A stretch of 64,000 bases of DNA from Algoriphagus boritolerans DSM 17298 = JCM 18970 (GCF_900108085.1 NZ_FNVR01000005.1:1-64000); one strand, 5' to 3'; shown: positions 23,227 through 33,120, numbered from the stretch's first letter. The notes: a model not told the origin generated them from the sequence alone. Numbers and translations: made by a program.

Positions 23227-24633
23227 TTAATTTGCAAATACTTCCCGAGGATCGGTGATACATCCTGTGATCGCTACAGCTGCCACTGTCAAAGGAGAAG
23301 CGAGCATGGTGCGGGCACCAGGACCTTGACGACCTTCGAAATTTCGGTTTGAAGTCGAAACGGCATATTTTCCGGAAGGAATCCTATCGTCATTCATCGC
23401 CAGACAAGCAGAGCAACCCGGTTGGCGGAGGACAAAACCTGCTTCTTCCAGGATTTTCACGAGACCTTCCTCATGAGCCATTTTTTCCACCTCTTTGGAA
23501 CCAGGTACTATCCAGGCAGTGATGTTGTCTGCTTTTTTATGTCCTTTGACAAACTGGGCGACAGAACGAATATCTTCGATTCGTCCATTGGTGCAAGAGC
23601 CTACAAAAACGTAATCCACCGGCTTACCTTTGACGGATTCGCCGGGAGCAAAGCCCATGTATTCCAGGGATTTCAGATAGGAAGTTTTGTTTGATCCTTC
23701 CATTCCTGCTGTACTCGGGATATTTTCGGTGATCTTGATTCCCATTCCCGGATTGGTACCATAGGTGATCATCGGCTCGATATCCGCTGCCTCGAAAACC
23801 AATTCCTTATCGAAAACGGCACCTTCGTCAGTTTTCAGCGTCTTCCAATAGGCAACTGCTTTGTCCCAATCGGCCCCTTTAGGGGCATATTGTTTTCCTT
23901 TAAGGTAATTGAAGGTTGTCTCGTCCGGAGCGATCAGCCCACCCCGGGCACCCATCTCAATGGACATGTTACAGATGGTCATTCTGGCTTCCATCGACAG
24001 ACTTTGGATAGCAGATCCGGCGTATTCCACAAAGTAACCTGTGGCACCTGCTGCGGATATTTTAGAAATGATGTAGAGAATGATGTCTTTGGAAGTCACA
24101 CCCGGTCCAAGCGTCCCGTTCACCGAGATCCGCATTTTCTTGGCTTTGGACTGCATGATGCATTGTGTAGCCAAAACCATTTCTACCTCTGAGGTACCGA
24201 TTCCAAAAGCAATGGCTCCGAAAGCTCCGTGGGTAGAGGTATGTGAATCACCACAGACAATAGTCATTCCTGGTTGGGTGATTCCCAATTCCGGTCCGAT
24301 GACGTGTACAATGCCATGATGCGCAGAACCCAGGTCATGCAATTCGATCCCGTATTTCGCACAGTTTTCACGAAGTCGTTCGACTTGCATCCGAGAGAGC
24401 TTATCTTTAATGGTCTTATCCTGATCCACTGTAGGAACGTTGTGATCAGGTGTGGCAACGGTCCGGCTGGGGTTTTTTACCCCGATTCCGCGCTTCTCCA
24501 AATTCAGGAATGCGACCGGTGAGGTCACCTCATGGATAAAATGCTTATCGATGAAGAAAACGTCAGGCCCTGCAGGCACGGATTTGACCACGTGCGAATC
24601 CCATATTTTATCAAATAATGTTGTCTTTTCCAT
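23227..24633 (-). CDS. leuC: 3-isopropylmalate dehydratase large subunit
   Basis: 468 residues, aconitase family. LeuC carries the [4Fe-4S] cluster of isopropylmalate isomerase. Cluster Cys are visible in [11 protein letters not shown] and in [10 protein letters not shown] (C-x2-C), with the opening [12 protein letters not shown] and [20 protein letters not shown] as in all LeuC. It follows leuA with a 2-bp gap and pairs with LeuD encoded downstream. Confidence 0.97.
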   Translation of the reverse strand: MEKTTLFDKIWDSHVVKSVPAGPDVFFIDKHFIHEVTSPVAFLNLEKRGIGVKNPSRTVATPDHNVPTVDQDKTIKDKLSRMQVERLRENCAKYGIELHDLGSAHHGIVHVIGPELGITQPGMTIVCGDSHTSTHGAFGAIAFGIGTSEVEMVLATQCIMQSKAKKMRISVNGTLGPGVTSKDIILYIISKISAAGATGYFVEYAGSAIQSLSMEARMTICNMSIEMGARGGLIAPDETTFNYLKGKQYAPKGADWDKAVAYWKTLKTDEGAVFDKELVFEAADIEPMITYGTNPGMGIKITENIPSTAGMEGSNKTSYLKSLEYMGFAPGESVKGKPVDYVFVGSCTNGRIEDIRSVAQFVKGHKKADNITAWIVPGSKEVEKMAHEEGLVKILEEAGFVLRQPGCSACLAMNDDRIPSGKYAVSTSNRNFEGRQGPGARTMLASPLTVAAVAITGCITDPREVFAN

Positions 24634-24635
24634 AA

Positions 24636-26144
24636 TTATGCAGTCGCATATTCTTTGACCGGAATTTTATTTAATGCGTCGACGAAGGCCTGCGCTGAGG
24701 CAAGAACGATATCGGCGTTTGATGCAAAACCATAGTACGGTTTTTCTCCTTTGATTAATCTCATGTGAACTTTTGCCACATCATCACTTCCATTAGTCAT
24801 GGCCTGAATGAGAAATTCCTCCAAGTCCACCTGCGGCCGGGCTATTTTATCGATCGCCTTTAAAACGGCATCCACCGGACCTACACCGGACGAAGAGGCA
24901 TGATGCGTTTCGTTTCCAATTTTAAGTGTGACTTGAGCGCTGACTTGTCCGTTGGACGAATAGCTGATTTTTTCCAATTCGATGAAATTAGATTCCTCCA
25001 TGAATTTACCCACCAAACCAAGTAGGTCTTTGCGACCGATGTCTCTTTTGCTATCCGCAAGGATTAAGAAAGCTTCGTAAACCTCTCTCAACTCCTCGCC
25101 TTCCAGTTCCACACCCAAGGCATCCAAGTGGTGTTTCAAGGCGGCGCGTCCGGATCTTGCGGTCAAGACGATCGTGGACTCGTCCACTCCGACTTCTTTC
25201 GGGTCGATGATTTCATAGTTCTCCCGATGCTTCAGCACGCCATCTTGGTGAATACCGGAAGAATGCGCAAAAGCATTTCTTCCTACAATCGCCTTATTGG
25301 GCTGAACCGGCATATTCATCAGCTTGGAAACCAATCGGCTGGTCTGATAGATTTTCGGAGTTACTATGCCTGTATACACCGGAATCGATTTATGGCATTT
25401 GATTGCCATCACTACTTCTTCCAGGGAAGTATTTCCAGCTCTCTCACCGATGCCGTTGATCGTTACCTCGACTTGCCGAGCACCATGCTGCACTCCGGCG
25501 ACCGTATTTGCGGTAGCCATCCCCAGGTCATTGTGGCAATGCGTTGCAATGATCGCACGGTCAATGTTAGGCACGTTATTTTTCAGATTGGCGATTATTG
25601 CGCCATATTGTTCGGGGAGGCAATATCCAGTCGTATCCGGGATATTGACCACGGTTGCTCCGGCTTTGATGACCTCTTCGATGATTCGACAGAGAAAATC
25701 AGGTTCAGAGCGTCCGGCATCTTCAGCGTAGAATTCCACATCCTCCACAAATCGCTTCGCATACTTCACTGCCGCAACACCCCGGGCAATAATATCCACG
25801 GGAGTGGAGCGCAACTTAAACTGAATATGATAGGGTGAAACACCAATCCCTGTATGGATTCGGCCCCTTTTTGCAAATTTGAGTGACTGGGCAGCTACAT
25901 CAATATCTTTTTCTACCGCTCTGGAGAGCGCACAAATGATGGGATTGGACACAGCCTTGGAGATTTCTAACACGGAATTGAAATCACCCGGGCTGGATAT
26001 TGGAAATCCTGCCTCGATGATATCCACTCCTAAAGCTTCCAATGCTTTGGCCACTACAACCTTCTCCTGGGTATTCAGCTGACACCCGGGTACTTGTTCC
26101 CCATCTCTCAGGGTCGTATCAAAAATCCACAGCTTGTCACTCAT
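24636..26144 (-). CDS. leuA: 2-isopropylmalate synthase
   Basis: 502 residues. LeuA condenses 2-ketoisovalerate and acetyl-CoA, the committed step to leucine. The catalytic barrel starts [18 protein letters not shown] and has the divalent-metal HxH motif [30 protein letters not shown] is the linker to the C-terminal allosteric domain ([21 protein letters not shown]), where leucine normally binds for feedback inhibition. It lies 19 bp after ilvC. Confidence 0.96.
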   Translation of the reverse strand: MSDKLWIFDTTLRDGEQVPGCQLNTQEKVVVAKALEALGVDIIEAGFPISSPGDFNSVLEISKAVSNPIICALSRAVEKDIDVAAQSLKFAKRGRIHTGIGVSPYHIQFKLRSTPVDIIARGVAAVKYAKRFVEDVEFYAEDAGRSEPDFLCRIIEEVIKAGATVVNIPDTTGYCLPEQYGAIIANLKNNVPNIDRAIIATHCHNDLGMATANTVAGVQHGARQVEVTINGIGERAGNTSLEEVVMAIKCHKSIPVYTGIVTPKIYQTSRLVSKLMNMPVQPNKAIVGRNAFAHSSGIHQDGVLKHRENYEIIDPKEVGVDESTIVLTARSGRAALKHHLDALGVELEGEELREVYEAFLILADSKRDIGRKDLLGLVGKFMEESNFIELEKISYSSNGQVSAQVTLKIGNETHHASSSGVGPVDAVLKAIDKIARPQVDLEEFLIQAMTNGSDDVAKVHMRLIKGEKPYYGFASNADIVLASAQAFVDALNKIPVKEYATA

Positions 26145-26163
26145 AATTTTAGGGGTTTGGGGT

Positions 26164-27207
26164 TTAATTATTTTCTGGTCTCAACTGACGAACGACCGCT
26201 CCGGCCTGCCACATTTCAGAATCTCTCAATTCTTTCAGCTCTGCCTCAAGCTTCTCTCTGTAATCTGCTTTTGAATTGGAATCAATGGATTTTTGGGCTT
26301 CTTTTCCAGTTTTTACAGATTCATAAAGTGCCTCGAATACCGGCTTGGTCGCATCCCGGAAAGGCTTCCACCAATCCAATGCACCACGCTGTGCTGTAGT
26401 AGAGCAGTTGGCATACATCCAGTCCATGCCATTCTCTGCCACCAAAGGCATCAAGGATTGAGTCAATTCTTCCACAGTCTCATTGAATGCTTCTGATGGC
26501 GTGTGACCATTTGCTCTCAACACTTCATATTGGGCCGCGAAAATTCCTTGGATTGCACCCATCAAAGTTCCTCTTTCTCCGGTCAAATCGGAAGTCACTT
26601 CTCTGTAGAAATCCGTTTCAAACAGGTAACCTGAACCTACACCGATACCCAAAGCTATCACGCGGTCTTTGGCTTTGCCTGTACCGTCTTGGAAAACCGC
26701 ATAGGATGAGTTCAATCCACGGCCTTCAACGAACATTCTTCTCAATGAAGTACCGGAACCCTTTGGCGCTACCAAAATCACATCAATATCAGCAGGAGGA
26801 ATGATTCCTGTTTTCTCCTTATAAGTCACGCCGAAACCATGAGAGAAATAAAGCGCTTTACCTGGAGTCAGGTGTTTTTTTACAGTTGGCCAAAGGGCGA
26901 TTTGTCCTGCATCAGAAAGTAGAAATTGAAGAATGGTGCCTCTTTTGCAAGCTTCCTCCAAATCAAAAAGTGTGACACCGGGAACCCATCCGTCAGAGAC
27001 GGCTTTGTCCCAAGTCTTGGTGCCTTTGCGCTGTCCAACAATCACGTTGAAACCATTGTCTTTCAGGTTTAATGCCTGACCTGGACCCTGAACACCATAA
27101 CCCAAAACTGCAATAACTTCGTTTTTGAGGACTTCTCTGGCTTTTTCAAGAGGAAATTCATCCCTGGTAACCACATTTTCTTCAACTGTGCCGAATTTTA
27201 ATTTCAT
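26164..27207 (-). CDS. ilvC: Ketol-acid reductoisomerase
   Basis: 347 residues, class I length. IlvC isomerises and reduces acetolactate or acetohydroxybutyrate with NADPH and Mg2+. The dinucleotide motif is [17 protein letters not shown] (about residues 37-53) and the catalytic domain has [20 protein letters not shown] with the metal-binding Asp and Glu. It follows ilvN after 46 bp. The [10 protein letters not shown] segment after the second strand suggests NADPH preference, as is usual. Confidence 0.96.
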   Translation of the reverse strand: MKLKFGTVEENVVTRDEFPLEKAREVLKNEVIAVLGYGVQGPGQALNLKDNGFNVIVGQRKGTKTWDKAVSDGWVPGVTLFDLEEACKRGTILQFLLSDAGQIALWPTVKKHLTPGKALYFSHGFGVTYKEKTGIIPPADIDVILVAPKGSGTSLRRMFVEGRGLNSSYAVFQDGTGKAKDRVIALGIGVGSGYLFETDFYREVTSDLTGERGTLMGAIQGIFAAQYEVLRANGHTPSEAFNETVEELTQSLMPLVAENGMDWMYANCSTTAQRGALDWWKPFRDATKPVFEALYESVKTGKEAQKSIDSNSKADYREKLEAELKELRDSEMWQAGAVVRQLRPENN

Positions 27208-27253
27208 AATAAATGATTTGATTTAATAGTTTGATTATGATTGGGTTGAGACA

Positions 27254-27754
27254 TTATTTAATGAAGGACTCAATCGTGAGCATTCGCTTGGCGACTGCCA
27301 CACGACCGGATCGGGCAAACTCCAAAAGCCCATAGCCTTTCAGAATTTCAAGCAATTCCTGAGTTTGCTCTTTATGACCTGTGAGTTCAAGGACAACGAA
27401 ATCAGGCTCCGCAGCGATGATTTTCGCATTATGCTGACGGATTACCTTTTCCAATCCTCCGTCAAGTTTTGAAACAGGGATTTTGTACAGGGCAATTTCC
27501 TGATACACCACACCTTCATCTTCGTGGTAAAAGGCTTTGATCACGTCAATGATTTTCTCGATTTGATTGACCAATTGGATGACGGTGTCTTCGTTGACAT
27601 TCACCTCAATGGTGACTCGGTGAATGCCCGGTATCCGGCTTTCAGACGCAGTCAATGCGTCAATATTGATCCCACGACGTGTAAAAATGATGGTGATCCG
27701 GTTGAGAATTCCGATGAAATTCTCTGTGATAACGAAAATTGTATATCGCTTCAT
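27254..27754 (-). CDS. ilvN: Acetolactate synthase small subunit
   Basis: 166 residues. The N-terminal ACT domain (TIFVITENFIGILNRITIIF, then RVTIEVN) binds valine and controls the catalytic subunit IlvB; the C-terminal half is the usual IlvH/IlvN activation domain. It lies 9 bp after ilvB, so the two subunits are co-translated in fixed proportion. The symbol ilvH would be equally valid. Confidence 0.95.
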   Translation of the reverse strand: MKRYTIFVITENFIGILNRITIIFTRRGINIDALTASESRIPGIHRVTIEVNVNEDTVIQLVNQIEKIIDVIKAFYHEDEGVVYQEIALYKIPVSKLDGGLEKVIRQHNAKIIAAEPDFVVLELTGHKEQTQELLEILKGYGLLEFARSGRVAVAKRMLTIESFIK

Positions 27755-27763
27755 AGGTTGGTA

Positions 27764-29458
27764 TTAACTGAGTCTGACTTCTTCCACCGAGCAGCCGGTG
27801 GCAATCATTGGAAATACGTTGTCTTCTTTCTCCACCACTACCTCAAGGAAAAATGGGCCATCATGGATCAACATATCCTCAATAGCCTCCTTCAAATCGG
27901 TACGTTCTGTTACTTTTTGTGCTCGTATATTATATGCTTCAGCAATTTTGATAAAATCCGGATTATCCAGTTCGGTGAAAGAATAGCGTCTGTCAAAAAA
28001 CATCTGCTGCCACTGACGAACCATACCCAGGAAATTATTATTCAACAGCACAATCTTCACCGGAGCTTTGGTCTGCATGATGGTGCCCAATTCCTGAATC
28101 GTCATCTGAATGCCACCATCTCCCACCACGCAAATTACCTGTCGGGAATAGTCGTGTAATTGAGCTCCCAAAGCTGCAGGTAGCGCAAATCCCATTGTGC
28201 CCAGTCCACCGGAGGTCACTTGGGTTCTGGATTTTTTATAATTGAAATACCTCCAAGCGATCATTTGGTGCTGACCAACGTCCGTGACCAGAACCGCATC
28301 ATCAGCTTTGTACTGATTAATCTGATGAATGACCTCTCCCATGGTGAGGCCTACTTTGGAAGGAGTAAGGTCATGTTGCATTACAGCGTTTATTTCCTCT
28401 TGTTCCAATTCACGGAATCGCTGAATCCAGGCATCGTATTTCTTATCCTGAATCATTTCCCTAAGCATAGAAAGGCTCTCTTTGCAATCACCGATTACCG
28501 CCACTTCGGCTTTTACATTTTTGTTAACTTCTGCCTTATCCAGCTCAAGGTGAATCACTTTTGCCTGCTTGGCGTAACGCTTCAGATCTCCTGTCACCCG
28601 ATCATCAAAGCGCATTCCCACGGCTATAAGCACATCGCATTGGTTGGTCAAAAGATTTGGGGCATAGTTACCATGCATACCCAGTTTCCCAACATAATTT
28701 GGGTGGTCTTCCGGTAAAGCCCCAGAACCCAAAAGTGTGGAAGCGGCCGGAATTCCTGATTTATCCAGAAAAAACTTAAGTTCTGCTTCGGCTTTTCCCA
28801 AAACCACTCCCTGACCAAAGAGCAGGTAGGGTCTTTCTGCAGAATTGATCAATTCTGCAGCCCGTTTGATTTGTAAAACATCGATAGGAGTATGGATCTT
28901 GTAAGATCTGAATCCGTTGCAGCGCACATAATTCCACTCGCCAAAATCAACCTGGGCATTTTTGGTAATATCGATCAGTACCGGCCCAGGCCTTCCCGAT
29001 CTGGCGATGTAAAATCCTTTCGCGATAGCCGGGGCAATATCCTCCACCCGTCTGACCTGGATATTCCATTTGGTACCTGGCATGGAAATGCCCACGACGT
29101 CAGTCTCCTGAAAGGCATCTGAACCTAATAAATGTGCTGCAACCTGCCCGGTAATGCAAACCAAAGGCGTGCTGTCAATCTGTGCGTCTGCAAGTCCTGT
29201 AATCAAATTTGTCGCACCTGGTCCTGAAGTAGCGATGCAGACACCGACTTTGCCAGAAACTCTGGCATAACCTTGAGCTGCATGAATCGCTCCCTGCTCA
29301 TGCCGGGTCAAGACGTGCCGGACCTGATCATGATAATCATACAAGGCATCATAAACCGGCATGATTGCACCGCCTGGATAGCCAAATATGATATCTGCAT
29401 TTTCGGCTATTATTGACCTCACTACAATGTCTGCTCCTCTGATCATCGAATCCTTCAT
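27764..29458 (-). CDS. ilvB: Acetolactate synthase, catalytic large subunit
   Basis: 564 residues, thiamine-diphosphate enzyme. It makes 2-acetolactate from two pyruvates (valine, leucine) or acetohydroxybutyrate from pyruvate and 2-ketobutyrate (isoleucine). Seen are the N-terminal IFGYPGGAIMPVYDAL, the catalytic Glu in RHEQGAIHAAQGYAR, the FAD region, and the cofactor motif VVGDGGIQMTIQELGTI ending NNNFLGMVRQWQ. It follows ilvD after 4 bp. Confidence 0.96.
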   Translation of the reverse strand: MKDSMIRGADIVVRSIIAENADIIFGYPGGAIMPVYDALYDYHDQVRHVLTRHEQGAIHAAQGYARVSGKVGVCIATSGPGATNLITGLADAQIDSTPLVCITGQVAAHLLGSDAFQETDVVGISMPGTKWNIQVRRVEDIAPAIAKGFYIARSGRPGPVLIDITKNAQVDFGEWNYVRCNGFRSYKIHTPIDVLQIKRAAELINSAERPYLLFGQGVVLGKAEAELKFFLDKSGIPAASTLLGSGALPEDHPNYVGKLGMHGNYAPNLLTNQCDVLIAVGMRFDDRVTGDLKRYAKQAKVIHLELDKAEVNKNVKAEVAVIGDCKESLSMLREMIQDKKYDAWIQRFRELEQEEINAVMQHDLTPSKVGLTMGEVIHQINQYKADDAVLVTDVGQHQMIAWRYFNYKKSRTQVTSGGLGTMGFALPAALGAQLHDYSRQVICVVGDGGIQMTIQELGTIMQTKAPVKIVLLNNNFLGMVRQWQQMFFDRRYSFTELDNPDFIKIAEAYNIRAQKVTERTDLKEAIEDMLIHDGPFFLEVVVEKEDNVFPMIATGCSVEEVRLS

Positions 29459-29462
29459 AGAA

Positions 29463-31151
29463 TTAGAATTTATCGGTAACGCATCCTTCAGACGCGGTTG
29501 ACACTAGTTTATTGTATTTTTTTAATGTCCCCTGTAGTCCCTCCAGGGATTTAGGCGACCATGATTTTTTGCGCCCGGCAAATTCCCCATCACTTATCTG
29601 AACGCTAAGAAGCTGATTGTCGGTATCAATGGTTATTAGGTCGTCATTCTGGATTAATCCAATCGGACCTCCACACCATGCTTCCGGAGTCACATGACCT
29701 ACCACAAACCCGTGGGTTCCACCAGAGAATCTTCCGTCAGTAATCAGGGCGACATCTGCCCCAAGACCTGCACCGATTATCATTGATGTAGGCTTGAGCA
29801 TTTCAGGCATTCCCGGCGCTCCTTTTGGTCCTACATTTCGGATGACCACTACATCTCCTGCTTTCACTTTATGATCACGAATGGCGTTGTTAGCCTCAAG
29901 TTCTGAATCAAACACACGAGCCGGCCCGGTGAATAAGCGTCCTTCTTTACCTGTAATTTTGGCTACAGCGCCCTCTGGAGCAAGATTTCCGGACAAAATA
30001 CACAGGTGGCCTGTCTCTTTAATCGGTGACTCGATCGGGTGAATCACATTGATTTTAGAGGGAACAATGGGTTGAATATTTTTCAGGTTTTCAGCGATGG
30101 TTTTACCGGTGACGGTCATACAATCTCCATGAAGGTATCCAGCCTCGAGGAAGTACTTCATAAATGCAGGTAATCCCCCCTGCTCATGGAGATCTTCCAT
30201 CAGGAATTTGCCCGATGGCTTGAAGTCGCCGATCATGGGAGTCTTGCTATTCAATGCTTTGAAGTCCTGAAGCGAAAAATCGACTCCAGCTGTTCGAGCA
30301 ATTGCCAGAATGTGCAGGACAGCATTGGTGCTTCCCCCAAGGGCAATCGCAACCCGAACCGCATTTTCGATACTCTTTCGGGTGATGATATCGCTGGGCT
30401 TGATGTCATTTTCCAAAAGAATCCGCATGTAGTGATTTACTTCGCGGCATTCCCGAAGCTTCTCAGGGGAATTTGCAGGATAGGATGCGGAATAAGGCAA
30501 GGACATCCCCATCGCCTCGATTGCCGAGGACATGGTATTGGCAGTGTACATGCCTCCACAGGCACCGGCTCCAGGACATGCATTGCGGATCACCCCATCG
30601 TAATCTTCGTCTGTGATCGTGCCTTGGATTTTTTTACCGAAAGCCTCAAAGGCAGAAACGATATTTAATTTTTCACCTTTGTATAAGCCAGATGCAATCG
30701 TACCTCCATAGACCATAATTGCCGGTCGATCGATACGAATCATCCCCATGATCGCTCCAGGCATATTCTTATCACAACCCGCTACGGCCACACAAGCATC
30801 AAAAGAATGTCCCAAGATGAATGACTCGATCGAATCAGCGATGATTTCTCTGGAAACCAGCGAATATCGCATCCCCAGTGTACCCATCGAAGTTCCATCA
30901 GAAATCCCGATGGTATTAAAAACCAAACCGGTCAGATCATATTCCTGTGAGGAGTTTTTGATCAGACCGGCAAAGTCATTCAGGTGCATGTTGCAGGGAT
31001 TACTTTCATAGCCGCAACTCGCTATCCCTACAAATGGCTGTTTCATTTTCTTGTCGCTCAAGCCAGTGGCATAAAGCATGGCTTTTCCCGCCGGATGCTC
31101 GTCATTGTCGGATATTTCCCAACTATATTTTTTTAGGTTTTTCTGGGCCAT
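29463..31151 (-). CDS. ilvD: Dihydroxy-acid dehydratase
   Basis: 562 residues from [20 protein letters not shown]. IlvD dehydrates dihydroxy acids to the 2-keto acid precursors of Ile and Val/Leu with an Fe-S cluster. Cluster and metal residues are visible in [14 protein letters not shown] and [18 protein letters not shown], and [15 protein letters not shown] is the family C-terminal signature. The frame runs upstream to 31193, but that part is the attenuator stem and T-run, so the ATG at 31151 is chosen. It is the first enzyme gene of the nine-gene operon and sits 11 nt after the regulatory terminator. Confidence 0.96.
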   Translation of the reverse strand: MAQKNLKKYSWEISDNDEHPAGKAMLYATGLSDKKMKQPFVGIASCGYESNPCNMHLNDFAGLIKNSSQEYDLTGLVFNTIGISDGTSMGTLGMRYSLVSREIIADSIESFILGHSFDACVAVAGCDKNMPGAIMGMIRIDRPAIMVYGGTIASGLYKGEKLNIVSAFEAFGKKIQGTITDEDYDGVIRNACPGAGACGGMYTANTMSSAIEAMGMSLPYSASYPANSPEKLRECREVNHYMRILLENDIKPSDIITRKSIENAVRVAIALGGSTNAVLHILAIARTAGVDFSLQDFKALNSKTPMIGDFKPSGKFLMEDLHEQGGLPAFMKYFLEAGYLHGDCMTVTGKTIAENLKNIQPIVPSKINVIHPIESPIKETGHLCILSGNLAPEGAVAKITGKEGRLFTGPARVFDSELEANNAIRDHKVKAGDVVVIRNVGPKGAPGMPEMLKPTSMIIGAGLGADVALITDGRFSGGTHGFVVGHVTPEAWCGGPIGLIQNDDLITIDTDNQLLSVQISDGEFAGRKKSWSPKSLEGLQGTLKKYNKLVSTASEGCVTDKF

Positions 31152-31162
31152 AGGTGTGAAAA

Positions 31163-31196
31163 ACAAAAAAAGTGTCCCATTTGAGTGAGACACTTT
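31163..31196 (-). terminator. Attenuator terminator of the ilv-leu operon (segments 3-4)
   Basis: In the transcript AAAGUGUCUC pairs with GGGACACUUU (10 bp with one G-U) around an 8-nt loop, followed by a run of seven U. It stands between the leader peptide and ilvD, so its formation would stop transcription before the operon. Its first arm is also the partner of the antiterminator arm. Confidence 0.85.
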
Positions 31197-31233
31197 AGAT
31201 TAATATGTTTTTATAATAGTCTAGTGCCTCACT
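31184..31233 (-). promoter_or_regulatory. Antiterminator pairing (segments 2-3) of the ilv-leu leader
   Basis: Segment 2 (31223-31233, transcript AGUGAGGCACU) is complementary over 11 bases, with one G-U pair, to segment 3 (31184-31194, AGUGUCUCACU), which is the first arm of the terminator. The two structures exclude each other. Segment 2 overlaps the stop codon of the leader peptide, so a ribosome at the stop would block it. Confidence 0.8.
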
Positions 31234-31285
31234 TCGAAAATCCGATGAGAATAATTAAGCTTAGCAAGAAGACTGATGGATACAT
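31229..31285 (-). CDS. ilvL: ilv-leu operon leader peptide
   Basis: An 18-codon frame reads MYPSVFLLSLIILIGFSK and ends in TGA. Eight of its codons are Val, Leu or Ile (V5, L7, L8, L10, I11, I12, L13, I14), with seven of them within eight consecutive positions. It begins about 36 nt after the predicted transcription start and its stop codon lies inside antiterminator arm 2. This is the expected control codon arrangement: scarcity of charged branched-chain tRNAs stalls the ribosome before arm 2, the antiterminator forms and the operon is read; with plenty, the ribosome reaches the stop, covers arm 2, and the terminator forms. Translation itself is inferred. The symbol is by analogy with other ilv leaders. 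Confidence 0.8.
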   Translation of the reverse strand: MYPSVFLLSLIILIGFSK

Positions 31286-31327
31286 GTTGAGGTTCGAGAT
31301 TTTATGCTTCGTGGGCGAATCACATGA

Positions 31328-31358
31328 CAATATTAAAACCCAATTACCAGACTTACAA
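31328..31358 (-). promoter_or_regulatory. Promoter of the ilv-leu operon
   Basis: On the minus strand TTG (31356-31358) is followed after 20 nt by TAATATTG (31328-31335), one mismatch from TAnnTTTG. A start near 31320 gives a leader of about 170 nt to ilvD containing all attenuator parts. Confidence 0.7.
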
Positions 31359-31650
31359 TATTTAATTCTATCCTAATCGTTTATGACAGATTTTAATGAC
31401 AGGATTGAATATTTTTTTAGAAATATTATTCTGTAAAATCAGCATATACAAAATCAATTTTTCAAAAAAGTCCCGTAAACACCGGCTATTCGAAATTTTG
31501 TATCGATTTCAAAGAAATTCAAAAATTTTCAAAAATTATTCTCTTTTATTTAAGAAAAAAAATGATATGCTGTCAAAAATCTAAAATAAACTCGAAAGAT
31601 TAAGGATTATTCAAAGATCGAATGAAAATTCTTTCCCCATGATTTTCACT
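31359..31650. other. AT-rich divergent intergenic region, no gene
   Basis: Between the ilv-leu promoter (minus) and the ispE promoter (plus) lies about 290 bp of AT-rich DNA. Short frames here give Lys/Phe/Ile-rich products and are not believed. No repeat or RNA gene was recognised. Confidence 0.6.
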
Positions 31651-31658
31651 TACTTTTG
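31651..31658 (+). promoter_or_regulatory. -7 element of the ispE promoter
   Basis: TACTTTTG matches TAnnTTTG exactly, 18 bases before the chosen ispE ATG. No good TTG element sits 19-21 bases upstream, so the promoter is only partly supported. Confidence 0.4.
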
Positions 31659-31676
31659 CCTAAACGCATTTCTTCA

Positions 31677-32483
31677 ATGATCAATTTTCCAAACGCCAAA
31701 ATCAACCTCGGACTTCACATTACCGCGAAGCGCAAAGACGGTTTTCACGAAATCGAAACTTGCATGATACCCATCCCCCTTTTTGATGCCCTGGAAATGA
31801 TCCTGGACAAGCAGCCTACCTGGAATTCATCAGGATTGGAAATTCCGGGCGATTCCAAAGACAATTTGATTCTGAAAGCTGAAAAACTCCTGAGAAAGGA
31901 TTTCCCTTCCTTGCCAAACTTGAACATTCACCTACATAAAAACATCCCCATGGGCGCAGGTTTGGGAGGAGGTTCCGCCGATGGAGCATTCGCACTCAAG
32001 CTGATGAATAACCTATTTGATCTGCATCTGGATGATTTCTTTTTGGAAGAATATGCCGCTCAACTGGGAAGTGATTGTCCTTTTTTCATAGCAAACACGC
32101 CTAAAATAGCAAGAGGTAGAGGAGAAATTCTGGAACCCATTGATCTTCCGGTCAATGGAACTTACATCGTCCTGATCAATCCGGGAATCCATGTCGGTAC
32201 CAAAGAAGCTTACGCGGGCGTAACTCCAGCTCCTCCAAAAGTAAAGTTGGAGGAAGTCTTGGCTGATCCAAGGCGTTGGAAAGCTGAGCTCGTCAATGAT
32301 TTCGAGTCCAGCATTTTCAAAAACTATCCTTTAATAGAAGAGATCAAAATCAAAATGTATTCATCGGGTGCTTTCTATGCAGCGATGTCAGGTTCGGGAT
32401 CGAGCGTGTTTGGATTGTTTGATGAGAAGCCTTCAGAATTGGAATTTTTGAATCACTATTTCAGATTTGAAGCTTTCCTGTAA
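31677..32483 (+). CDS. ispE: 4-diphosphocytidyl-2-C-methyl-D-erythritol kinase
   Basis: 268 residues, GHMP kinase family. IspE phosphorylates CDP-methylerythritol in the MEP route to isoprenoids. The opening FPNAKINLGLHITAKRKDGFHE and the ATP-binding loop PMGAGLGGGSADGAF (about residues 90-104) are diagnostic, as is the late SGSGSSVFGLF. The ATG at 31677 is preferred to an upstream TTG in the same frame (31656) because it starts exactly where IspE proteins start and the TTG lies in the promoter. ispH of the same pathway is at 53.7 kb. Confidence 0.94.
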   Translation: MINFPNAKINLGLHITAKRKDGFHEIETCMIPIPLFDALEMILDKQPTWNSSGLEIPGDSKDNLILKAEKLLRKDFPSLPNLNIHLHKNIPMGAGLGGGSADGAFALKLMNNLFDLHLDDFFLEEYAAQLGSDCPFFIANTPKIARGRGEILEPIDLPVNGTYIVLINPGIHVGTKEAYAGVTPAPPKVKLEEVLADPRRWKAELVNDFESSIFKNYPLIEEIKIKMYSSGAFYAAMSGSGSSVFGLFDEKPSELEFLNHYFRFEAFL

Positions 32484-32498
32484 AGGCATATAATTCAA

Positions 32499-32530
32499 TT
32501 GATTACGGATCGTAAATATTTTTATATTTG
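32499..32530 (+). promoter_or_regulatory. Promoter of the RHH-MazF module
   Basis: TTG (32499-32501), 21 nt spacer, TATATTTG (32523-32530, exact TAnnTTTG). Start expected near 32537, about 15 nt before the antitoxin ATG. Confidence 0.7.
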
Positions 32531-32547
32531 TGTTTCATAAATATAAA
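32521..32547. promoter_or_regulatory. Candidate operator of the RHH-MazF module
   Basis: A perfect 9-bp inverted repeat, TTTATATTT and AAATATAAA, with a 9-nt spacer overlaps the -7 element and the start site. Ribbon-helix-helix antitoxins commonly repress their own promoter at such palindromes. Confidence 0.5.
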
Positions 32548-32552
32548 TCACA

Positions 32553-32795
32553 ATGGCAACCTTCACCAGCACTCTTCCTGACGATCTCCTCCAGCGACTC
32601 GCTGATTATGCCAAAAAGCTTTCCCTCCCCAAAAACAAATTGATGGAGAATGCTTTGAATCTCTATCTCGATCATCTGAAGCGGGCAGAATATGTCAAAT
32701 CCTATCGACAAGCTGCCCAAGATGAAGACATTCTACTACTAGCAGAAGAAGGAATGGGCGACTACTTGAAGCAGATCGAAAATGAGGCAAGGTGA
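32553..32795 (+). CDS. Ribbon-helix-helix (CopG-like) antitoxin
   Basis: 80 residues. The N-terminal strand and two helices (FTSTLPDDLLQRLADYAKKL, then PKNKLMENALNLYLDHLKRA) are a ribbon-helix-helix DNA-binding domain; the acidic C-terminal part (DEDILLLAEEGMGDYLKQIE) would wrap and block the toxin. It overlaps the toxin start by 14 nt, and a palindrome over its promoter suggests autorepression. It is downstream of ispE by 69 bp but has its own promoter. Confidence 0.85.
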   Translation: MATFTSTLPDDLLQRLADYAKKLSLPKNKLMENALNLYLDHLKRAEYVKSYRQAAQDEDILLLAEEGMGDYLKQIENEAR

Positions 32796-33114
32796 GATCT
32801 GGATGTCCGATCTGAATCAAGTCATCGGCTCTGAGCAAGCAGACCAAAGACCGGTGGTCATTCTTAGTGGCAACCTGATGAATAAATTTCTCCAAGTAGT
32901 GATCACTGCTCCTCTTACTTCCAAAATCAAAAACTATCAGGGAAATCCGATTTTAACACCTTCAACTTCGAATGGATTGAAAATGGAGTCTGAACTGATG
33001 GTTTTTCATATTCGATCAATTTCAAAAGACAGATTGATTGAAAAAATCGGAGAAATCACAAAAGATGAATTACGGATGGCCCTTGCAACGCTCAACGATA
33101 TTACTACGCTTTAA
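32782..33114 (+). CDS. MazF/PemK family endoribonuclease toxin
   Basis: 110 residues. The MazF fold starts MRQGEIWMSDLNQVIGSEQA with the conserved R(Q)GEIW and DQRPVVILSG, then VVITAPLTSK and SELMVFHIRSISKDRL, including the loop residues used to cut single-stranded RNA. Length and motifs look complete, so the toxin is probably active and held by the RHH antitoxin encoded upstream. Its stop codon lies 7 bp before the end of the convergent DMT permease gene. Confidence 0.88.
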   Translation: MRQGEIWMSDLNQVIGSEQADQRPVVILSGNLMNKFLQVVITAPLTSKIKNYQGNPILTPSTSNGLKMESELMVFHIRSISKDRLIEKIGEITKDELRMALATLNDITTL

Positions 33115-33120
33115 TATGCC

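Noticed and set aside
31152..31193. ilvD start extended upstream to 31193
   Set aside because: The extra residues are encoded by the attenuator stem and T-run, a composition typical of a terminator and not of IlvD.
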